Assembly (NCBI GenBank): GCA_916613615.1
Contig: OU744725.1
Span: 68,722,754 to 68,786,753 of the forward strand
Length of the DNA: 64,000 nt
DNA from: Steromphala cineraria
Taxonomy: Eukaryota > Mollusca > Gastropoda > Trochida > Trochidae
Direction of reading: 5' to 3'
Shown: one piece after another, positions 30,801 through 42,200 of the stretch
How positions within the stretch are numbered: the first letter of the stretch is position 1
Layout of the letters: the number at the start of each line of letters is the position of its first letter
Made by a program: the position numbers and the translations under genes
The notes under the pieces: model-generated
The model's database searches: none
Told to the model about the DNA's origin: nothing
Seen by the model: the letters and a program-made list of their open reading frames with translations, nothing else

Positions 30801-33800
30801 AACATTAGTAAGGAGCCTCAGTAAATTGCATGCAATTGAATTTCAAATATGGACTTTTCCAGAGGTTATGTAATGTGGTTACAATATCATTAACATAAGT
30901 TTTGGTATTAGGCTTACGATAAATTGGGTCACAAGTTCACAACTATAGCGATATGTCAGAAGATATTTAATATTTAGTATACAGTGTATTTATTAAATTT
31001 TCTTTTAAAACTAATACACTCGCACGTGTTAAAATAGTGAAAGTATTTCCAGCAACTGGTCAAACACAATATGTTTTTGTTTTTGTTTTTAACCATGATA
31101 AAAGTAAATTGAAACTGTCACGATAGCTTGATGATTCAAAATCCAGTTTTCCAGTATTGTTCAAAAGATTAAAAATCATTCTTAGTTCTTTACCAGAAAT
31201 GGTTGTTCGGTGTTCTGCTATAGTATCGATAGAAGACAATGCTATGGAAATTGATAATCGACTTCCCCATGCAATCAAATCTCAAATCTTGTAATCTATC
31301 AACATACATGTATACAGAAAAAACGTGACTTGAAAAGATACATTTCATAATAACACTTTATAGTTTTTTAATTTGGCTACGGGTTAATACATGAAGTCGA
31401 AATAACAGGTTCCATTCATATTAGTTGACCATTACAGCATTAACAATCAAATCTAAATTCGTTGATAAACAATCTGGTTCAGTTTTTTTCCGATAACTTT
31501 GTTTTAATGACTGATTGGCGCGCTCAAGCAAGCCTTAATACATTTGCCCATGGTTTGAAATAGAACAAAATGTTTTCCTATATGTATATATTCACTTTAC
31601 TGACAGAAAAGTATTAAAATAATCCATTTTAGCAAAAGCCACACTGAATATTTGACATAAATCAGTCTAAAGCATCCTTTTTGGTACTTTAAGATATCAT
31701 ATTAATGAAAAGGAGAAATATTATAAAAGTGATAATTATTATGTTCAAATGCACGATATAGGAAATGTGCGTACACGACAAATATAAATCTTCAAAGGTG
31801 AGGCCAATCATGACAATATCAAAATGCAGCGTAACGTATTTTTCCACAACAAAAATCAATGTTAAATACCAATTGGTATTTTTTGTACTTCAAAGTTTTA
31901 AAACCTCCTTTGAGCCTATTTAAATAAACGTGTGCAAGCATGCAAAACGTAACATTGTGTTGTAAAGTTATCCAACGTGTTACAATCACACACAATGTTA
32001 TCGAGAGTGTTTGAAATGAATTACAAATGAGAACTGTCTACGTGCCATAACATGTCGTAACACACCCGCGAGCATGCGATACACGAGGTATGGTACCCCG
32101 GGCATAACGTATGATCAATTATGATTAGTCAAACTACCCACTGTACATCATTTAATTGATTTATGGCAAATATGAAGAGATCGTTGTTAATTATCTAAAG
32201 TTCTTCCTATTTGTCCCGTAATCAATTAGAATTATTATGAGAAAGTGCATTTCATAAACATTCAGTATTAGAGCCAATATTGTTATAAAGTGTTTATAAC
32301 TGTGATCGATTCACATGTAAATATATCCACAGAAATCGATGGTTTTCTTAAATATCTTTTTTTTCCATTCTCATCTTGTAATACTCATACCAAGATATAG
32401 TTACTATATTTAAAGCAGTATTTTCAGGATAACAAATTCTTTATGTAGAAATTTGGTAATTTTTGGGAATATAAATCAAATATTTTATATGATAAAGCAG
32501 TTGTTATTCAGGAAACCCCGCTATTCTTAATTGTTATGCATATGACTTCGAAATGGGGGTGTCAAAACTACTCTTTTGTCTGTCATTCACCGTCTTGAAT
32601 AGTCAATTCTTGTAATATTCTGATTGTTACAAAATTCTCGAAATAATATTAACAGAAAAAAAAACGGAATACTTTACGATTAGTATTTCCTGTCGCCAGT
32701 ATTTTATTCATTCAGTTTGAAAAAAACGTTATCAATTACACATACACCTTTTAAATGAACCACCTAAATATTATTTACCGTCGAACTCCCTGATAGATTT
32801 GTGTATGTTTTAGGTTAAGCAACACACGTTTTTTTACTTATATTGATGTATTCTGTTTATGAAAGTAACTTGTTAATCAGATACTCCCTCTTCAGTTTTA
32901 ATTTGATCACTTCTTCGTATGTCTTGATATAGCCTGTACGTGTTTTGAACACGTAAACAACACCTTCGCGGTCATATATGTAGCTTTATGAACACGTACT
33001 ATACAAAGATAGTTGTTAATTTTTTTAATTTTTTCATCATCTCACTGTAAAGCAAATTGATAAGGATGAATACTTCTCGAACATAATATAATTTAGTGCC
33101 CTTAACCGAATCTTATCTAAAATAGGTAAGGATTGTTTCAAAGAATATTAATCTTAACGATGATGTTTATTCTTTTTTTTTTCTAGGGGTTCTATCAATA
33201 GTAGCCTCACACAACGTTTGTGTTTCTGAAACCTAGACTTTCAATATAGCAGCGTTGGATACATAAAGAGCATAAAGGCCAAACTGTTTACTTGACAGTC
33301 TTAAAGCACGGCTTTAACAACTATAAAACGAAACACGTCTGAAATCCGACAGTTGCAATGATCGTCGCTTTCGCATTATTCTAAAATCCTTTGTAATCTG
33401 GCTACCGTTAATGACTTTTAAGCTACAGTAACAATAATGAATCGTAGTTCATTATGTTGACAAGGTACATTTAATCGTTTTCTATATTCAAATTTCTTCA
33501 CAACGTTAGAAAAAAGTTGAGAAAAACACAATGATTTACAATCGATGTGAACTGCGCTTCAGGCAAACTGAAAGAAGCGTCCGTTAAATGTCTCTTGAAG
33601 GCGCAACTGACACACAGGTGAAAACATTTACCGTAAATACCAGAAAAAATCAAGCCAGAAATATTCTATATTTAATACCAGATTCAATGTTACTGAAATA
33701 TCAACTGATAAATACTTTTTTGTGGGTTAATATTATTCAATATTTAAACATTACATATGGTTTAACGTTGTTTCATCATAACCTTTGCAAACAAGTTTGC

Positions 33801-34223
33801 TGAATAATTATTGGGAGTGAGTGTTTACATTTTTCTCCCATTAAACAAACCTCGTGACATTACGAGACACCGTTTAAAGGAATTCCAATTATTCTGAAAT
33901 CAGTATGAAACAACAATTCAAAAATATATATATTTATGTTTGTAATTAGGAATAAAATCTTTTTAAAAAGAAACAATAACATATATGCAAAGAATAAGTT
34001 ATCAAAAAGAAAATTGGCTTTTCCCACGTGATTCAAATGTGATTAATTAAGTAAGTACATCACATTTTTAGAAAACATATACATGTATGGATCTTTACTT
34101 CGGAGAAGGTGTTTACAAATAGAGTTTTATTACAAAATGCATATTTCGGAACATGGAAATTAACAGAGTGTAAATTATGTAATCGTGTAAAATAGTTTAA
34201 TAATGTTGATAGTGTAAATGGAA
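27802..34223. other. AT-rich intergenic region, no gene recognised
   Basis: Between the MULE-like MITE and the long inverted repeat. Only short ORFs occur, none resembling a known protein or flanked by convincing splice sites. No tRNA, rRNA or conserved RNA was recognised. Enhancers for either divergent gene could lie here but nothing in the sequence singles them out. Confidence 0.5.
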
Positions 34224-34715
34224 AGGCAGATCAAGTCATGAAATGTTGATCGAGCCTGTTCTAATTCTCCGACTTTGTGGCGTTTAATGGGATATGCCTG
34301 ATTGGATCCGAGGCCATCAAAGTTAGTTGTGGCTGTTTTAAAATCATCCTTTTGGCTACTGAATCATGGCAACGGCATTGTGATATGAACCACCCTTTCT
34401 ATGTGAGAAGCGTTGTCATTTGCTGACAAAATTCAAATGGGTTTGTAAATTTGTAAAAGGCATTCTCTCTCCCGGAAAAAACCCCGCATCACAATCCATT
34501 TGAATTTCTTTATCAAATGACAACGCTTCTCGCATGGAAAGGGTGGTTCATATCACAATGTTTTTGCCTTGATTCAGTAGCCTAAACGATGATTTAAGAA
34601 CAGCGTCTCTGATTGCACAACTAACTTTGATTACCTACAATCAGGCATCTCCCATTCTATCCCACAAGTCGGCGTAATAGAACAGAGGCTGCATCAACAT
34701 GACTTGATCTGCCTC
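34224..34715. repeat. Long inverted repeat (~217-220 bp arms)
   Basis: Arms 34224-34440 and 34496-34715 are diverged inverted copies around a ~55-nt loop. Matching blocks include AGGCAGATCAAGTCATG, ATGCCTGATTG, ATCAAAGTTAGTTGTG, GGCTACTGAATCA and TTGTGATATGAACCACCCTT. Divergence of about 15-20% with small indels suggests an old foldback element rather than an assembly artefact. It lies ~1.4 kb upstream of the afadin start. Confidence 0.85.
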
Positions 34716-36095
34716 TGTGGGGAGAGAATGTGTAAAAGGTGATAATAGTGTACACATGGTAACTATTATTAAAGTTATTTAAAGATGTAAATGATGTAAA
34801 TTGTGTAAAACGGTTGCTAACGAGCGCGCTACTGGTATAGATGCATAAGTTCAAAGTTTTAAAATCGTAAAAAAGCGTACACACTATTGCCTCTGTTGTT
34901 AAAATGCAACAAAGCTTCAAACTAAATTCAAGTTTGTTCAGATTGACATTAATTTTACATCTCAAATGGTCATTTTTTGTTATCAATTATGACAATTGCA
35001 TAACCATAAATTTCATACTAGTAATTCATTATCATGACTCAATGACGTTATGTAAACTTGAGTTTACACATCATTCTTTGCGAGTGTGTTATATTGAAAA
35101 TATATATAAGCGTTCCGAACAAAATATATCTAATATAATAATTTAAAGAACGAAATGAAATTGAAAATTGCTGTTGTGTAATAAGAATAATTCATGCAAC
35201 GCTCTTAGTTTCATGTTCAACTTTCATTCTTTAATCAACAACTACCATTTGGTATATCAATACATAATTTAACATAGAAATATATGGGTCAAATAGTCTC
35301 TCAGTTTAAACCGTGGGATCAGATTTCAAAACAGTAAGTGTATATTTACCTACCACTTGAAAATGAAAGAAAATAACATCCAAAGCCAAAGTCAATCCCT
35401 TTACAAAAAGAGAAAAACTGAATAATATATTCACCAAATGAAAGAAGTGTTACTTTCCCACGGCAAGACGTAAAACCTGAATAAACATTGTAGTGAAACG
35501 ATTTCACTATACCGTGACTTACATTTGTTTGTACCTCAGCGCTCCGTTATGTTCCACCCGGCCTTTTCATACGATATTGTTTTACCACGGTTGAGTAATT
35601 TAATGATGTTCACGTATATCCCAAATCAATGGTAAATATTTTAACAATATTGCGCGAGTCCCAATAGCTTTCACACATAGTAATCGTAGAGTCGGCGCTT
35701 GAGCGTTCATTGACGCGTTAAGAAATCCAATTATAGCGTAATCGGTAATTGTTTAAGTGCTCTGGGGTGTAAAACGGCTAAAATAATGAACAAGTGATTA
35801 TCCGTCCCAGAGGCGTTCATTAAACAAATTAAAGGTGAATTTGAACTTCCGTGCCGGTTTACTCTTTAATGAAGGTAGTACGGTAATTCTTTTGTCGACA
35901 CACGCATGCGCAGTACACTTAATAGTTTGAGGCCGTTGAGGATTGTGTAGTTCAGTGAGAAGCGACTAAAAGGAAACTCGAGTTGGATACGTATTGACGG
36001 CAAGTTGTGTACATGTCAGGAACAAGTGCAAATGTGACCGAAATAATCAGATTTTCGTGGATTGTAATTCCGAAAGGGATTTAAGAGCCGGCAAA
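34716..36095 (+). promoter_or_regulatory. Afadin upstream region / putative promoter
   Basis: Sequence immediately 5' of the afadin ATG. An NRF1-like GCATGCGCAGT lies at 35904-35914, about 190 nt upstream of the start codon, in a locally GC-richer stretch. No TATA box was recognised. A 5' UTR of some length is expected, but its start and any upstream non-coding exon cannot be told from sequence. The frame upstream of the ATG is open back to ~35994 without another ATG. Confidence 0.35.
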
Positions 36096-36200
36096 ATGGC
36101 TCTAGCGGACAAGCAAGCTGAGCGACAACATCTAATAAAACTTATTTCACAGTGGAATATAGACCACTACGATATTTTCGAATTAAGCCAACCAGATGAG
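36096..36200 (+). CDS. AFDN: Afadin exon 1
   Basis: 35 codons from an ATG in good context (GCAAAATGG) to donor GAG|GTGAGT. It encodes an amphipathic leader with LIKLISQWNIDHYDIFELSQ, matching vertebrate afadin's short N-terminal segment ending in SQP(T/D)E, where vertebrate exon 1 also ends as remembered. The preceding in-frame sequence lacks another ATG, so this is the likely initiation site. Confidence 0.9.
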
Positions 36201-39200
36201 GTGAGTGATGTTTTGAATACTAATTAGTGTTTTAATTAATTAAATCTGTACATTGCATCCACTTAGAAGTTTGCAATTAGCGATTGAGTGCACACCTTTA
36301 GATTCACCTTCCAGGTGACACAATTCTTTAGTCAACAATAATCCAACATGGCGACCTTGAACGACGCAAATATACCAGGCTGAAATAACCACCAAAACGA
36401 GACAGGGGCTTTGAAAGCGTAGTTCGAGGCCCATTTTGAAAAATATGCTTATTTACAAAATTTGAAACATCAAAGCAACAGGTAAAAGTTCAAAAATAAC
36501 GCCGGGACGAAGGTATGCGCAATGATTCACTGTTATAGTGTGTGACATTTGGAATGTGGGATGTGTGTAGCTAACTGTAGGCGTGTCGCACCTTTATTTC
36601 CTGTCAGATCCATCTCATTGTCCCTCCTAAGGTCCTCCTTCTCTCTAAATCAAACGATTCTGTAAAGAAAATTGCCATCGAGACCAAAATCAAATTCTAT
36701 TTATAAAAATATTGATTTACCTGTTGGTAAGTAGGTTAGGAAGCCCTTTGTTGATTGCTTCCTGTTTGATATCTTGGGCCTATCATCTTTCGTTGATGCT
36801 AGCTATTTAAGATGATTTGAATCTGAAACTGTCTTTTAGAATTACAATTAAATGCATCTTGATTGTGAATTCTTTGTTTTTGAAAGATTAAATAAGTTTT
36901 CATTGTGTTCCAAAATTGTGTATGTTTATATCATTTTACTCATTACAAATTCCATGTTTAAAATAAGTTAAAAATGATCGGCTTTTTTGACAAATATTTG
37001 ATGAAATGTTTTCCTTGTTTTTTGCTATTTACTTTGAGATAAAAGGTTTTACTCTATCAACAGTTAGTGATAAGATAACAATGTTGCACATTATTATAAC
37101 ATGATCATACGTATGCATTATCAGCAGTTTGATAAGATGAAATATAAACCAGACAAATTATCTTAAAAAAGTCTTAGGTTAGCAATATTCCTTGTGTAGA
37201 AGTTCCTATGTGCAATAGATTTCTGTTATTGAAAAGATTTTAAAAAAATCCCTTTTTCACTAATTTTTATTTGACAAAGCTATAATAATTTCTTTATAAT
37301 AGTTACACATAGGTGTCACTGAGTTTGGTTTCCAAATGTAAATCAATTTTAGGTACTCAATATGTAAGCTTTTCAAGGGGATAAAAAGAATAAAAAAGGA
37401 GCCTTTGACAAGGAAATATATTCCACAACTGTGTCCAATGTTGTGAAACGATCAACAACATTTTTTTCTAAACGAAAACAATGATTGTGTTTTTTTTATA
37501 GTTAATTTACATGGCATAATACATCTTATATTAACAGAAGAAGAATTACCTCTTTTGCCTATATGTTTCAATTTCTAAGAATTGAAACCTTATATTGCAC
37601 CTTACGCTTGAACGACTCTGATATAAACATGATCAGCCGTATGTTATCTGTGTCCTAGATATTGAAGTCTTTTGTTGAACAAAATCGAGAAGTGGTAAGG
37701 TCAAGGTTAGTTGATGTTTAACAGAAAAAATTACCTCTTTTGCACATTGCCTTTAATTTCTAAGAATTGAAACCTTATATTTCACTTTACGCTTGAATGA
37801 CTCTGATATAAACATGATCAGCCTTGTGTTATCTGTGTCCTAGATATTGAAATCTTTTGTTGTTGTGCAGAATAATATTACCTGGCCATTACATTACCTT
37901 TTAGATCGTTAGCTACAGGTATTGTCTTCAAACAAGACAGATTTGATCTCTCTGGTGGCTGTTGCTATCATGTTTCGCAGATTTCTAATCATGCATTTTG
38001 GGTTTACCTTTTGTTGATTGAAACATATTTTATTGACAAAAGGTCAAATGGATTGGGCAAAAGTGAAAACACTTACTGGGCCCTCTCCAATACAAAATGG
38101 ATTAATATACATATGTTATAAAGATTTACAATTTTTCAAATGTTAACACAGGTTTTACAATTAAGGTTTGTGCAATTATGTACAGTGCAGCTTTGTAAAA
38201 TATAATTGATTACAATGTGAATGAATATTCTATTTACACAACAGTAATACAATTTGACACAGGTATATACAACAAGAGAGATAACAAATTATAAATGGAT
38301 AGTACCTGAAAGTGAACATTACTGGAATCTATTAGTTTTACTGATATAACTCTGTACATATTTGAAGAGGAGGGTATTATCTTCCACGGTTAACCTATCA
38401 TTGCCTTTCAAAATTGTTTCTAATGATGGAGTAACTCCGAGATCAAGGACTTTGGAGAATAACAACTGTCTTTCGTGAGTATATAGATGGCATTCGATAA
38501 AATAATGATAGGAATTTTCACATGGATTACCACATAAGCAGGCAATTTCATTTGTTAAATTTACCCGAAAAAGGTCATCATTTAAACTACTACATCTATT
38601 TCTTAATCTTGCGTGTAGAATACTTAATCGTCTGTTGCCAATATTGTAGTAAATGGGTGGATTTTCCTCAGAAGAAGTAATACGTGTTTTAAATTCCGTA
38701 GTTGATTGTATACATTTAACATTTTCATCTAAATTGTTCCAATTTCTAACTGAATCTAATATGAAAGAATGTCTATAGGAAGATGTTCTTGCTGATGGTT
38801 GTACTAGGTTACTCTTATTTCGTAGATTATAACTGGAGACCGAATAAACATGCTGAGGTACTAGCTCTGATAGGTAGGAAGGGCATTTATTTGTCATTAT
38901 TTTATGGAATAGGATATTCTTTTTCTCTTTCCGTCTTTGTTTTAATGGAGCCCAACCCGTCTCGAAATATAAGCTTTCCCTAGAGGCGAATTTGGTTAAT
39001 CCAGTAACTACCCTCGCTGCATCTAGCTGTATAAGTTCTAGTTTGTTTGCATTAAATGCTGAACAATTGTCCCATAATTCAGATGCATATTCGAGAATTG
39101 GTCGAATGAAAGTTTTATATATCATCGATAAATTACGACTACTTAAATTATATTTGAGCTTTCGCAAGGCAGAAACCATTTTGCAAGCTGAACTTGATAT

Positions 39201-42200
39201 ACTTTCAATATGATCATTCCATTTAATATCATTGGACAACATCACTCCTAAGTGTTTATGACTTTTAACATTTTCAATATTGGTATTTCCATATACAAGA
39301 GAAGGGTATTCATGGTTGATTTTATGTGTAAAAAGTACGCTCTTAGTTTTAGAAGGATTGAAATCAACTAACCAAGTTTTTGCCCATTTATCTAACGTTA
39401 TCAAATCTTTATTTAGACTGTCTTCAATTGTCTTCAAATCCATGGCACAGGATCCTATGCAAGTGTCGTCGGCAAAGAGTCGTGATATATTTTCTAATTC
39501 AGTACTTATGTCGTTGATATAAATAAGAAATAAGAAAGGACCAAGGACTGAGCCTTGCGGTACTCCCGCATTTAAAAGCTGTTTTCTAGAAAAACTACCA
39601 TTAACAAAAACATATTGGTAACGATCATTTAAATAACTTTTTAACCACTGAATAAGTAAACCGGAAATACCATATTGTTGAAGCTTGAATATGAGACCTT
39701 TATGCCATACTCTGTCAAATGCTTTGGAGATATCACAAAAAACCATGCAAAAATATTTTTGTTCATCTAGAGCTTTGCATATATTATGATAAATTTCTAT
39801 TAATTGATAAGTTGTACAATTGTTTGGTAAAAATCCAGACTGATATTTACATAATAAATCATGATCTATAAAATAATTATACATTCTCTTAAAAATCAAA
39901 CGTTCAAACACTTTGCTAATACAAGAAAGCAAGGAAATAGGCCTGTAATTAGACGGCCGATGTCTATCACCTTTTTTAAAAAGTGGCATAACATTTGCTT
40001 GTTTCCATTGAGATGGGAAGGTACCCCGTTCAAGCGAAAGGTTGAACAGCAAACACAGTGGCGTTGCAATTGAATGGGATATATGTTTTAGTAATCTATG
40101 ATTTATGTTATCAGGTCCACTGGCCTTGTTCACCGGGAGACTTTTTATAAGATCTGTTATTTCAAAAGCTTCAATAACTGCATGGGAAAGTTCATTTTCA
40201 CATATTTTTGAAAAGGGGGGTAACTGGACACCTTCGTCATCTATATTAGCAATGGAAGCAAAATAATCATTGAGAGTCTCTGCTTTTTCATAATCTGAAA
40301 ATGCATTTGGCGAGTCGGAATTATCAGTGACCAAAGGAGGTATTATTGAAGTATTACAACCTTTTGTAAGGTGTCTGAGTAATTTCCAGTAATTGGTATT
40401 GTTTTCTTTCAACTGCGTAGCTAGGTTTTCATCTATATTTAAATAGAATTCTTCTTTAGCTTCCTTTTTAATATTGTTAAATCTATTTCGTTGCTTTTTG
40501 TACTTAGAAAAATCATGTATACTCTTTGTTCGTTTATATCTTTTCCTTAATCTTTCCTTTTTCCTTAATTCTTTTCTGAGAACATTATTAAACCATGGCT
40601 TATCGTTTGGCCTTATGGTAACAGTTCGGCTTGGTATGCAAAGCTTGATAAAACTTGTGAGTGTCTCTCTGAATACATCACAAGCGGCGTCGGCTGTAAT
40701 TTGACTATTAAACATGCATCGCCAATCAGTCTCGTCAATCAGAGTATTTAACTTATCGTAATCACCCTGCTTATATAATATAATGTCTCTTTCATATGAT
40801 TTCTTTAGATCAATACAATTATGCAATACTGCAAAAACTCCCTTGTGGTCACTGATACTAGAGTCAAAATCAATTACTTCACTATCACTGCACGTGCAAT
40901 CTTCACTAAGAATGATGGGATCAAGCAAAGTTTGAGTGTATTGAGTAACGCGTGTAGGTTCACAGATTATATTTCGTAATACCTTTCTTGACATCAGATT
41001 GTGTAGATTGTTAAGTCTAGTGTTGAGTAAGTTTTCATTAAAATCGCCTAATAGAACAACAAAAGGGGTATAGTCTAAAGCAAGTTCAAGGGAATATTCT
41101 AGATGGTCCCAATATGAAGCATGGCTGCTAGGGGGGCGATATGATGTACAAATAAGAAGTCTTTTCTGGGGAAGAAAAAGTTCAAACCATATATCTTCAT
41201 ACACTTTAGATTCTAAATCTTCCCTACGTTTAACGTGGAGCATTGACGAAAAATAAACACAAATTCCACCACCGAAACAATTTCTATCCCTTCTTAATAA
41301 ATGAAAGCCCTTTAGTTCTATATCCTTATCTTTGACTGCATCGTCGAGATGTGTTTCAGTGAAACAAATTACATCATAGTCAGATATTAGTTCAGAGATA
41401 GTTTCCAGTTTATACCTTAAACTTCGTATATTTAGGTGAAAAATACTTAAATCTTTGGATGAATTAACTAGAATGGGGCCAGGATTTTGCTCAACATCGC
41501 CAGCTATGATGAGTAACAGGAATAAGATAGCAATGATATTGGAGTTAACATATGACTGTAGCAAGCAGAAATAGACTTGGAGAATGCTACATGTGATAGT
41601 AAGTTTCAAGTGGTTATTCATCCCATGCAGTAACCAGTTCAAAAGAGATTTGAAGGATTTAACTTTTCCTCTTTTCGACAGGTGAGTAGGAAAACATTTA
41701 CAATGGTATAGACCTATTGATGCCCGATACATTTCAATGTCAATCATTGCCTATTAGAGGTAATATAATATAATATGTCCAGTTTGGGGCATCGTAGGGT
41801 CTGATATCTATCTTTTGATTTGCATTTATAGTGAATGAAACTGTTACAATACACACATAGGTACATTTGACATTTGCTTCCTTTGAGTTAAAGAAAATAT
41901 AGATATACGCTTTTGTGCAAACACTGTGACATTTGCTGTTGAATAAATATAAAAATAACATGTGATATTTACTGAGAGTGCAGAGAGAGTAAAACTTTGT
42001 ACAAAGAGCAGTATTATTGACTGCTTCATGAAGTTGGTATGATACCAAGATGAATACAGTGAGCAGACATATACACACGCTAACAGGTGCGTGACTTGGT
42101 TTCATTGTTAACTATACGAAAGAGCTTCAACTCTCAAATATATACTTAACACTAAATTAAAATTAACATGAATTGATTTTAAGATCTCTTAGTTTTGCAA

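Larger units (their letters stand above)
38015..42105 (-). mobile_element. CR1/L2-type non-LTR retrotransposon (LINE), antisense in afadin intron 1
   Basis: A near-complete LINE. On the minus strand the large EN-RT ORF (41747 to 38319) is followed by a ~300-nt 3' region that includes AATAAAATATG and ends near AACAAAAGG at about 38015. The 5' boundary is not defined; a smaller ORF at 42105-41740 may belong to the element. No target-site duplication was found. The unbroken ORF indicates recent insertion and possible activity. Confidence 0.85.

Noticed and set aside
35994..36095. Upstream in-frame start for afadin
   Set aside because: The open frame upstream contains only a TTG at its limit; the ATG at 36096 has good context and gives the family's short leader.
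41740..42105. Secreted host peptide gene
   Set aside because: The signal-like N-terminus is suggestive, but there is no promoter, poly-A or splice evidence and it abuts a LINE ORF; kept only as a low-confidence ORF.
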